Source of the DNA: Berkiella sp963803015
GTDB lineage: Bacteria; Pseudomonadota; Gammaproteobacteria; Berkiellales; Berkiellaceae
Reading direction: 5' to 3'
DNA length: 64,000 nucleotides
Assembly: GCA_963803015.1 (NCBI GenBank)
Contig: CAWDKV010000003.1
Coordinates: 496,001 to 560,000 of the forward strand
Positions within the stretch are counted from its first letter, which is position 1. Every line of letters starts with the position of its first letter. Positions 35,413-42,530 of this stretch are shown one piece after another. The notes beneath the pieces are model-generated. The model ran no database searches, was not told the DNA's origin, and was given only the letters and a program-made list of their open reading frames with translations. The position numbers and the translations under genes are program-made.

Positions 35413-36834
35413 ATGCGAGTTACAATTTTTGGTTCAGGATATGTCGGGTTGGTGGCGGCCGTTTGCTTGGCAGAAGTGGGCAATGACGTTGTCTGTATGG
35501 ATGTGGATGTTGCAAAAATAGAACAACTACAACAAGGAAAGAGCCCTATTTATGAGCCAGGACTGAGTGACTTGTTACTTGCGCTGTTACCAACGGGACG
35601 CTTAACTTTTACCACAGATCCCAAACTTGCCGTCACCCACGGTGAATGTCAGTTTATCACGGTTGGAACCCCTTCTGATGAAGAGGGGCGAGCAGATTTA
35701 AGCTATGTTTTACAAGTCGCCAAAACCATAGCGCAACATATGATGCGTTATACTGTTATCATCGATAAATCAACTGTTCCTGTTGGCACAGCAAACCTAC
35801 TCAAAGGTGTCATTGCGCAAGCATTACAAAGTCGGCATGTTCACATTCCTTTTGATGTGGTTTCTAACCCGGAATTTTTGAAAGAAGGGGCCGCCTTAGA
35901 AGATTTCAAAAATCCTGACCGCATTATTTTAGGAGTAGAAAGCACAAAGGCTGCCACTCTTTTAAAAAAACTCTATGCGCCTTTTTTGGAAAAGAAACGT
36001 ATCATGGTGATGGATCCTATTTCTGCAGAATTAACCAAGTACGCAGCCAATGCCATGTTGGCGACCAAAATCAGTTTCATGAATGAAATGGCGCAGCTTG
36101 CAGAAAAAGTGGGCGCAGATATTGAAAAAGTGCGCCAAGGAATAGCCGCCGATCCAAGAATTGGTCCGCATTTTACGTATCCTGGTTGTGGTTATGGCGG
36201 TTCTTGTTTCGGTAAAGATATCAAAGCGCTAATCCATACTGCCAAGCAAAATGGCAGCACATCAGATATTATTGAAGCAGTAGAAAGCGTGAATATGCGG
36301 CAGAAAAGTCATCTCTTTAATAAGATCTCCGAACATTTTCAGGGTAACTTGGAAAATAAAATATTTGCGATTTGGGGGCTCGCCTTTAAACCGCAAACCG
36401 ATGATATGCGAGATGCTCCTAGTATCACGATGATAGAAGCCTTATTGGCAAAAGGCGCAACATGCCAAGTGTATGATCCGGTGGCAAATGAGGAAGCGAA
36501 GAAAGTTTTTTCACATCACAAGAGAATACTGTACTGCGATAATCCCTATTTAGCCTTAGAAAATGCTAGTGCTTTAGCCATCTTGACCCAATGGGCTGTT
36601 TTTCAAGATCCTGATTTCACTAAAATGGCAGAGAATCTTAATGCAAAAATCATTTTTGATGGCAGAAATATCTATGATCCGAGCAAGCTGGAACAATTAG
36701 GTTTTATTTATTATGGTATTGGGCGTGGTCAAGCATTGCCGTCAAGCGGCTTGGAAAACAAAATACTTGCGAGAAAGAAAATTCCAACCGAAAGCGGCGC
36801 CCATGGCGAAAAATTTACCCATAAGGATGGGTAA
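35413..36834 (+). CDS. ugd: UDP-glucose 6-dehydrogenase with extended C-terminus
   Basis: A 473-residue enzyme making UDP-glucuronate by two NAD+-dependent oxidations. MRVTIFGSGYVGLVAAVCLA is the N-terminal Rossmann start, PEFLKEGAALEDFKNPDR the catalytic-site loop, and CGYGGSCFGKDIKAL near 257-271 contains the nucleophilic Cys. The usual end of the family is near FIYYGIGRG; here about 28 more residues follow, rich in Lys, Glu and Gly. That extension is antisense to the end of the convergent gtrA-like gene (93 bp overlap), so it may be recent read-through after loss of a stop. Confidence 0.9.
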   Translation: MRVTIFGSGYVGLVAAVCLAEVGNDVVCMDVDVAKIEQLQQGKSPIYEPGLSDLLLALLPTGRLTFTTDPKLAVTHGECQFITVGTPSDEEGRADLSYVLQVAKTIAQHMMRYTVIIDKSTVPVGTANLLKGVIAQALQSRHVHIPFDVVSNPEFLKEGAALEDFKNPDRIILGVESTKAATLLKKLYAPFLEKKRIMVMDPISAELTKYAANAMLATKISFMNEMAQLAEKVGADIEKVRQGIAADPRIGPHFTYPGCGYGGSCFGKDIKALIHTAKQNGSTSDIIEAVESVNMRQKSHLFNKISEHFQGNLENKIFAIWGLAFKPQTDDMRDAPSITMIEALLAKGATCQVYDPVANEEAKKVFSHHKRILYCDNPYLALENASALAILTQWAVFQDPDFTKMAENLNAKIIFDGRNIYDPSKLEQLGFIYYGIGRGQALPSSGLENKILARKKIPTESGAHGEKFTHKDG

Positions 36835-37149
36835 CAGCAGCCATTCTACTGCAAAAAACAGACAGCTCACGTGGATCAAGAAACCTATTCCACTGACTAG
36901 ATAAGTTAATACAAATCGGGAAAGCTTAGAGTGGCGCTTGTTGTGTTTGAATACAAAGTTGTTGCATAGTATAAAGTTAACTAAAGTGGCAGCTAAAAGA
37001 CTGAAGGCTCCCAGAATTAAATAGTGTAAGTCAAGGTAATGGCGTAAAAGAAAAAATAAACTTAAATCTATAATAGCGCCCACTCCACCAACAAGAATAT
37101 ATTTATAGAGCTCGGGATTTTTCATTAATTGAATAATAAATTTTTTCAT
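36742..37149 (-). CDS. GtrA-like membrane protein
   Basis: A 135-residue protein with four membrane segments. YILVGGVGAIIDLSLFFLLR (near 15) and the ending FGWNFLSRKYFVF are typical of the GtrA/DPMS family, which helps move polyprenyl-linked sugars across the inner membrane. The ATG at 37149 is preferred; the frame is open back to a TTG at 37182. It is divergent from the GT2 gene at 37200, with 50 bp between, and such pairs often act together (GtrA with a GtrB-like GT2). The 3' end overlaps the ugd extension on the other strand. Confidence 0.82.
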   Translation of the reverse strand: MKKFIIQLMKNPELYKYILVGGVGAIIDLSLFFLLRHYLDLHYLILGAFSLLAATLVNFILCNNFVFKHNKRHSKLSRFVLTYLVSGIGFLIHVSCLFFAVEWLLLPILMGKFFAMGAAFGWNFLSRKYFVFQAA

Positions 37150-37199
37150 ATATTTTGACGCTAGAAAACCTAAATTTAACAAAGAATAAATTATACATC

Positions 37200-37967
37200 A
37201 TGTCTTATCAACCAACAATTTCAATTATCATTGCAGTAAAGAACGCGCAATCTCTCTTGCAAGAGACTTTAGCCAGCATTCGTCAGCAGAGATATAAGCT
37301 AGAGACCATAGTCATTGATGGCAAATCGAGCGATGGCATTTTAGATGTAGTCAATTTAAACCAAGATATTATTACGCATTTTATCAGTGAACCAGACCAG
37401 GGTATTTCTGATGCTTTTAACAAAGGTTTAAAAATAGCGACAGGGCAGTATATTAATTTCCAAGGCGCTGGCGATACACTTTATTCTCCAGATTGTTTAA
37501 GTCAACTTTTTACCGGATTAGATGAAAGTTATCAGCTTGTTTGTGGCAAAGTGATGCGAGTGAAAGAAGATGGCATAACGCCGATTTGGATTGCGCCCAA
37601 AAAGATTAAAAAATTCAATCCCTATTCATTACTTTACAAAATGAGTTTGCCCCATCAAGGTTTATTTACTCAACGTCAATTTTTTGAAAAGTACGGCGAA
37701 TTTTCTCTTGAAACACGCTTTGCTATGGATTACGAATTACTGTTAAGAGCTTATAAAACATTTCCCAAAACTTACGTGAAAGATGTGATTATTTCTCGTT
37801 GGCGAGCAGGGGGTGTCGGGACAAATCGCATTGAAGAAATTTTTGAAGAATATCATCGTATAAAAATGCAACATCAGGTTGCAAATAAGTGCTTTTTGAA
37901 AACGATTGATAGATATAATCGATTTAAATATTACCTTAAAACAAAATGGCTGCAACAAGAATATTAA
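37200..37967 (+). CDS. Glycosyltransferase, GT2 family
   Basis: A 255-residue GT-A enzyme. ISIIIAVKNAQSLLQETLAS at 7-26 is the N-terminal strand, ETIVIDGKSSDG near 36-47 the nucleotide-binding Asp, EPDQGISDAFNKGL near 63-76 a conserved acceptor-side loop, and FQGAGDTLY near 84 stands in place of the usual D-x-D. The loss of the first Asp of D-x-D (here G-A-G-D) is seen in several GT2 branches. The ATG at 37200 gives a normal N-terminus. A close paralogue with N-A-D-D lies at 48018. Confidence 0.8.
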   Translation: MSYQPTISIIIAVKNAQSLLQETLASIRQQRYKLETIVIDGKSSDGILDVVNLNQDIITHFISEPDQGISDAFNKGLKIATGQYINFQGAGDTLYSPDCLSQLFTGLDESYQLVCGKVMRVKEDGITPIWIAPKKIKKFNPYSLLYKMSLPHQGLFTQRQFFEKYGEFSLETRFAMDYELLLRAYKTFPKTYVKDVIISRWRAGGVGTNRIEEIFEEYHRIKMQHQVANKCFLKTIDRYNRFKYYLKTKWLQQEY

Positions 37968-37969
37968 TT

Positions 37970-38743
37970 ATGAATAATCTGCTTTTACTCATTCGCTATA
38001 TTGTCCAAAATAATCCCTGGTATAAACTGCCCAGTCAATTTATCAAAGCATTTGTCTATCAGGTTTATAAACGCGTGACAAACGGGATCTTGTGCAAGCA
38101 GCTGTTTAATGGCAGGAAAATATTGCTATTCCCGCAGAATGCCATTTGTTCTGCTTTTATCTATACAGATTTTCCGGATAAAGAGGAAGTTTTTTTATTA
38201 AGAGAACTTTGCGACTCCTACACTATTTTTCTAGATATTGGTGCAAATGTTGGATCTTATAGTTTGCAGATGTTAGATAAGGTTAAAGCCACATTTGCTT
38301 TTGAAGCGCACCCTGAAACGGCCAATATGTGCAAAATGAACTACTTGCTCAATCAGATAGAACCCTCACAGGTGATCTGTGCAGCTGTTTGCAGTGAAAC
38401 GGGTACACAATATTTTAGTAATTTTCAACATGGCAACCCCACTAATGCTATGGCAAATAGTTCAGAAAATAGTATAAGCGTACCGGCGATCTCTTTAGAT
38501 GATTTCGTCAAACAACAAGCATTTGAGAGCGGTCATAATTTTGTCATAAAAATGGATGTGGAAGGTTTTGAGCATGAAGTTTTTGCTGGAGCAAAACAAT
38601 TTTTAGCGAAGTTCCCAGTGCGTGCAATTTTATTTGAAACATTTTCCTCAGAAATGGAACAGATAAAAAAATTATTACAAAGTATGGGATATCATTTTCG
38701 ATCCGTTGGCAAGCATAATCTACTTGCCACTAAAACCACTTAA
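37970..38743 (+). CDS. FkbM-family methyltransferase
   Basis: A 257-residue protein with TIFLDIGANVGSYSLQML near 83-100 (SAM motif), ATFAFEAHPETANMCKMN near 105, and FVIKMDVEGFEHEVFAGA near 183-200 (FkbM signature M-D-V-E-G). The ATG at 37970 follows the GT2 stop by 2 bp; an in-frame ATG at 37946 would overlap the GT2. It probably O-methylates a sugar of the same glycan. It converges on the orphan gene, overlapping it by 14 bp. Confidence 0.78.
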   Translation: MNNLLLLIRYIVQNNPWYKLPSQFIKAFVYQVYKRVTNGILCKQLFNGRKILLFPQNAICSAFIYTDFPDKEEVFLLRELCDSYTIFLDIGANVGSYSLQMLDKVKATFAFEAHPETANMCKMNYLLNQIEPSQVICAAVCSETGTQYFSNFQHGNPTNAMANSSENSISVPAISLDDFVKQQAFESGHNFVIKMDVEGFEHEVFAGAKQFLAKFPVRAILFETFSSEMEQIKKLLQSMGYHFRSVGKHNLLATKTT

Positions 38744-39995
38744 AGTAGCGACTAAAGAACGAACTTTTTTCACAGCTTTGATCTTGTTCTACTTCTTGAG
38801 CATAGTGCGCCATCGAATCTTCATTATTGCCTACAACATTATCATAGAGCCAAGTCATACCATTTGAGATCCCTTCTCCCAGGACAGCACTTGCTTTACT
38901 GGTTCTTTCGATGAGAAAGTTACTCAAAGTGGGCGCCGTATAGTCCATCACAACAGCATCAAATTCTTCATCAAGATGGGTTGCCATGGGTTTTTCAGGC
39001 ACTCTATTGATAAACTGTTGGGGGACATTTTTTTGGGCAGCATTTTGCGCAAAATCTTGTACTTTATTGGCGAGATGTTCCGTCAGGTTGCCTTTAAAAT
39101 GATTTAAAGCTAAACCCGCAGCAGGAGATAATAATCCTAAGCCAGGCGGTAAAATAGGCTGTAAACAGGCACCAGCATAAAGCGTGCTTTCAACTTTAGT
39201 GAGCATAGCATCGCTTGATTTTAATCCAACTTGTCGTGCTGCTGAACTAATAGCAGGCACTAACGTAGCACGAATTTGATCATTGACATGATCGATTATC
39301 ATGTTTTCATAATATCCAATAACATCATCCAGAGTAATGGTGACACCACTTTGTTGTAATTCTTGTTGCACCTGTTGAAGCGCTTCACTCTCTTCATGAG
39401 TAGGTTTTTGAGCTTTTTGTTCAAAATTAACACCAGGATTGGATGCTTTGCTCTGATTGGTGTTTAAAGCATGGCTAATTTGCGATTGCGTAAAACCATA
39501 AGCTGCCATTAAAGCATTTGTAATGGTAGGCTCAATAGCTAAACTAGAAATTCTCTCTAAAATACCATCGATTATTCTTTGTTCAAGCTTTTTACGTAAG
39601 GTTCCAGCAATGTGATTAATAGGAAAAGGCAATTGAGCGAACAAGGCATTTAAGTCTTGCCCGGCTACTTGTCGGAATAAAGCATCTACCGCGCGTGATT
39701 GGTGCGTATAAATTTTTACTTTTCTACCTTTTGTATCTACGCCATAGCGATCGGGATCTAAATATAGAATATCATGTAGCTTTTGTGCGACTTCTTTTGA
39801 AGCATGAGCGGCAATTTGCTTAATTTGTTGTTCAACGGCATGATTGGTTAAGCTTTTAACCTGTTCTTTGGCACTCGTGGTGAACTTTTCAGTGAGAGCA
39901 GCAAAGCCTGTTTTTGGTAATACAGCGGGCACATCATCATTCTCAATCAAGGTCCAATCCATATCATCACATGTGTTTTTTGAATCAATAGTCAT
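38730..39995 (-). CDS. Orphan helical protein with LIR-like motif, candidate effector
   Basis: Not recognised; 421 residues. The acidic N-terminus DDMDWTLIEND contains W14-T-L-I17, which fits the core W-x-x-I of LC3-interacting (LIR) motifs and their acidic flank. The middle is mostly helical, with Gln/Ala-rich parts such as ESEALQQVQQELQQ. A Pro-Gly-rich hydrophobic patch, LQPILPPGLGLLSPAAGLAL, lies near 280. The C-terminus (EVEQDQSCEKSSFF) is acidic before an aromatic, basic tail, a pattern seen in Dot/Icm substrates. There is no signal peptide. The function is unknown; the effector idea is inference. Confidence 0.55.
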   Translation of the reverse strand: MTIDSKNTCDDMDWTLIENDDVPAVLPKTGFAALTEKFTTSAKEQVKSLTNHAVEQQIKQIAAHASKEVAQKLHDILYLDPDRYGVDTKGRKVKIYTHQSRAVDALFRQVAGQDLNALFAQLPFPINHIAGTLRKKLEQRIIDGILERISSLAIEPTITNALMAAYGFTQSQISHALNTNQSKASNPGVNFEQKAQKPTHEESEALQQVQQELQQSGVTITLDDVIGYYENMIIDHVNDQIRATLVPAISSAARQVGLKSSDAMLTKVESTLYAGACLQPILPPGLGLLSPAAGLALNHFKGNLTEHLANKVQDFAQNAAQKNVPQQFINRVPEKPMATHLDEEFDAVVMDYTAPTLSNFLIERTSKASAVLGEGISNGMTWLYDNVVGNNEDSMAHYAQEVEQDQSCEKSSFFSRYFKWF

Positions 39996-40241
39996 TTTCT
40001 ATTCACCATTTATATGTGTAATTACAGTTAATATTTGCACTGGGGCAAAGTTTCTTAAGCTGAATATTATAGATACAGAACAATAAAGTGAAAGAAAGTC
40101 AGATAGGATGGTTATTTATTCGGATAAAAGCAAAGTGAACCATTGCGCCGAGGAGGAGGAAAATTGTGCAACAACAAAATTCTCATTACCAGATAGTTAG
40201 GCTATAGTTAGGTTGTATTTCATTTAACCTCAGGATGGGAA

Positions 40242-40526
40242 ATGGATATAGATCCAGAAGACGAGATTATAATTACTGCGTTACTCAAGCGATTTACTAA
40301 CGCACGTTTGCCAAAGGCTCTTGCTTTAGAAAAAAGGGTATTAGCTGGCGAACAGCTCAACAATCTAGATATGGCATTTTTAGATATGGTTTTTCATGAT
40401 GCTCAATACATCTTGCGCTATTCTGATAAGTATCCTGAATTTCAAGAAATTGTTTCTAAAGCAATTGAGGTATATACAACTATAACTCAAAAAGCATTAG
40501 AAAATGAGAAAAGCAAAAAAGAATAA
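40242..40526 (+). CDS. Small helical hypothetical protein
   Basis: A 94-residue protein that I do not recognise. The N-terminus is acidic (MDIDPEDE), the body is predicted helical with a regular hydrophobic pattern (FLDMVFHDAQYILRYSDKYP), and the C-terminus is charged. Codon use resembles the neighbours. AGGATGGGAA before the ATG gives a plausible ribosome site. It is divergent from the orphan gene at 39995, with 246 bp of AT-rich sequence between in which I see no other gene. Confidence 0.55.
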   Translation: MDIDPEDEIIITALLKRFTNARLPKALALEKRVLAGEQLNNLDMAFLDMVFHDAQYILRYSDKYPEFQEIVSKAIEVYTTITQKALENEKSKKE

Positions 40527-40554
40527 AATCAAGTAGCTTCAGTGCCCCCTTTCT

Positions 40555-41019
40555 TTAAGACACATTATATAAGTTCACGCCCCCTTGTATTTTGCTATCA
40601 CTCAAAGTACAAGCATAGGTACTTTGGCGTTGGACTTTAAAAGTTTTGGGATCCAAAAATTCACTTAAGACTTCAGCGGAATTATCTGTGAAAATGCGAA
40701 GGCGTACATAATTGTATACCGGACCAGATTGCTTTGTTTCAATAAGCATCGTAGTAGAAGTGGCAATTACTTTTTTCCCTTCTTCCATTTCATAAGCATT
40801 AAAATGAGTAAAATTTAAGCTACCATACATCTCTTTAATCTGCGCTTTATTTTCAGAAGTACAATGGTGTAAGGCTAATATTCCTTTAACATTTTTTCCT
40901 TGGGTGAGTGTGGTTAACAAATCATTATAGGTGGTGATCAGAGGATAATCGACAGCGTAACCATCAAACGCGAAAAACATTAAAGTTAAGAATAGTCCTT
41001 TTTGCAAAACTTTTTTCAT
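40555..41019 (-). CDS. VirK-like exported protein
   Basis: A 154-residue protein with an N-terminal signal peptide (MKKVLQKGLFLTLMFFAFDGYA, cleavage after YA). The mature part has LLTTLTQGKNVKGILALHHC and two further Cys-containing strands, and ends GGVNLYNVS. This resembles the VirK family of small periplasmic proteins known from Agrobacterium and found in Legionella. The molecular function is unknown. Its start overlaps the end of the SGNH gene by 4 bp, so it is the last gene of the carbamoyltransferase operon. Confidence 0.6.
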   Translation of the reverse strand: MKKVLQKGLFLTLMFFAFDGYAVDYPLITTYNDLLTTLTQGKNVKGILALHHCTSENKAQIKEMYGSLNFTHFNAYEMEEGKKVIATSTTMLIETKQSGPVYNYVRLRIFTDNSAEVLSEFLDPKTFKVQRQSTYACTLSDSKIQGGVNLYNVS

Positions 41020-41969
41020 GATGCCTCCTTTATACTATTTTTTAAATCTTCCGCCATCACTTGGCCCCAAAGAGCATGTCCTTTTTGCGACAAATGAATA
41101 TTGTCGTGAAAAAGAGCAAGCGTCTCTTCTATAGAAAGTGTGGGCAATCTGTCTTTAAGATAAGTTACCTGTAGTCCATATTGTGTCAAAAGTGATTTTA
41201 AAATGCTGTCACTTTCTTCTAACCCTAATAATTGTTTTTGGCTTGGGCTAATATAAATCAGATGCGTTTTATTTTGATTTTTTAAATAAACATCCATCTC
41301 TTTTAAATGTTGAACAGCAATTTCTAAAACCAGCTTTTTTTCATCAGCAGGTAATTGGTTAAAATGATTGCCTGGCGTTTTTTTATTATGCATTTGATAA
41401 ATAAAATAATGCGCGAGCTCTTCTAATGCAAAGCGCGGTTTCTTAGTCCAAAAAGGCTGTCCCCCTATGCGCATTAATCCTCTTGAAAAGTCTCCTTCAG
41501 GGAATGTGCTGACAATTATTTGCGCAGGGTGAAATTTCATTTGTTTTACCAAAGCGTAGACGTTATCCACCCCCCAGGCATTGACACCACCATTGCCTGC
41601 TAAAATCCCTGGAAGATTTTTGGTTGCGATATGAGAAAAGAGTGAGGTATTGGTAATATAGCTCCCGCCATAAGTGACCGAATCGCCAAGGAATAAAATT
41701 TTATTTTGCACTTGAGAAGGAGCCCAGTCTTCTTCTGCTCTTAGAGCAAGATTGTTAAGTTTAACAATACAGTTTTTATTTCTAGCGACAATTTGATTGG
41801 GCATTGGTCGATAACCATATATAGGATGTGCCTCATAAATCACTGTTTTACCCAAACCAAAGCTGCTGGCCAGCTTTTCTAGCAGAAAAAGTGCGCCTAG
41901 CCCAATCAGCGCACTGAGAAAGAGCAGCGTTGTTTTAGGGAAGCGTTCAAAGAGTGAGGGATGTTTCAT
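41016..41969 (-). CDS. SGNH/GDSL-type hydrolase, membrane anchored
   Basis: A 317-residue protein. One N-terminal membrane anchor (TLLFLSALIGLGALFLLE) is followed by a periplasmic SGNH-type domain with ILFLGDSVTYGG near 92 (block I, Ser in G-D-S), GNGGVNAWGVDN near 130 (the Gly/Asn blocks) and FHDNIHLSQKGHALWG near 290 (Asp-x-x-His). Such proteins deacetylate or acetylate glycans. The ATG at 41969 is set by the 50-residue gene that ends 1 bp before it. In this operon it may edit the carbamoylated glycan. Confidence 0.75.
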   Translation of the reverse strand: MKHPSLFERFPKTTLLFLSALIGLGALFLLEKLASSFGLGKTVIYEAHPIYGYRPMPNQIVARNKNCIVKLNNLALRAEEDWAPSQVQNKILFLGDSVTYGGSYITNTSLFSHIATKNLPGILAGNGGVNAWGVDNVYALVKQMKFHPAQIIVSTFPEGDFSRGLMRIGGQPFWTKKPRFALEELAHYFIYQMHNKKTPGNHFNQLPADEKKLVLEIAVQHLKEMDVYLKNQNKTHLIYISPSQKQLLGLEESDSILKSLLTQYGLQVTYLKDRLPTLSIEETLALFHDNIHLSQKGHALWGQVMAEDLKNSIKEAS

Positions 41970-41970
41970 T

Positions 41971-42123
41971 TTAAAAAAGAGTATAAATAAAGGGAGCGAC
42001 GGCTGAACCCTGTGTGAACACAATCAGAGCGCCTAAAAGCAGCATCACGCCAACAATAGGCGCAAGCCAGAATTTTTTACGAATTCGCATAAAATGCCAG
42101 AGATCGGTCAGAAGATCTAACAT
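41971..42123 (-). CDS. DUF5989 small membrane protein (SxtK-like)
   Basis: A 50-residue gene between the SxtJ-like and SGNH genes. The translated product starts MLDLLTDLWHFMRIRKKFWL and ends GSAVAPFIYTLF, with one membrane helix in between (PIVGVMLLLGALIVF). These end motifs are hallmarks of DUF5989, small proteins encoded next to carbamoyltransferase and SxtJ genes. The ATG overlaps the SxtJ-like stop by 1 bp (TGATG), and the stop is followed directly by the next start, so it is translationally coupled on both sides. The function is unknown, probably a membrane partner of the carbamoylation system. Confidence 0.85.
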   Translation of the reverse strand: MLDLLTDLWHFMRIRKKFWLAPIVGVMLLLGALIVFTQGSAVAPFIYTLF

Positions 42124-42524
42124 CAGTAAGGTTTCTCCATCTGCTGTGGTGATTGTTGCGTGCTAATTTTACGATAAGAATTTAATTTGGGACGATAGGC
42201 ACGTTGCATGGCATCTTTTCCACACAATTGGCGTATTATTCCTATTGGCGTGATGAGCACAAAGAAAACAAAGCCTAATATAATACGCGTATTGATCCAG
42301 CCTAGTACGTGTCCCACTTTCATCCAAGGATGATAGAGCATTTTTAGCCAAGTAGGCTGAAATTGCGCAATGAAAATTAAAATACCACTTGCAACAAGAA
42401 GCCACGTATTGAAGTGCTGATGTAAAAGGAAGGGCAACAGGACAAACAGGATGACAATGCCTGTAGTCAGAATAAAGCCAAATTTGCGTAACTCAGTTTG
42501 ATTGAGTGATGTTTTTTCCATCAA
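42123..42524 (-). CDS. sxtJ: SxtJ-family membrane protein
   Basis: A 133-residue protein with three hydrophobic segments (FGFILTTGIVILFVLLPFLL, WLLVASGILIFIAQF, IILGFVFFVLITPIGIIRQL) and a C-terminal GKDAMQRAYRPKLNSYRK tail, all characteristic of SxtJ. In cyanobacterial saxitoxin loci sxtJ follows the carbamoyltransferase sxtI and precedes sxtK; the same order is present here, outside a toxin cluster. It lies 6 bp downstream of the carbamoyltransferase. Its biochemical role is unknown. Confidence 0.82.
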   Translation of the reverse strand: MMEKTSLNQTELRKFGFILTTGIVILFVLLPFLLHQHFNTWLLVASGILIFIAQFQPTWLKMLYHPWMKVGHVLGWINTRIILGFVFFVLITPIGIIRQLCGKDAMQRAYRPKLNSYRKISTQQSPQQMEKPY

Positions 42525-42530
42525 ATTTTC

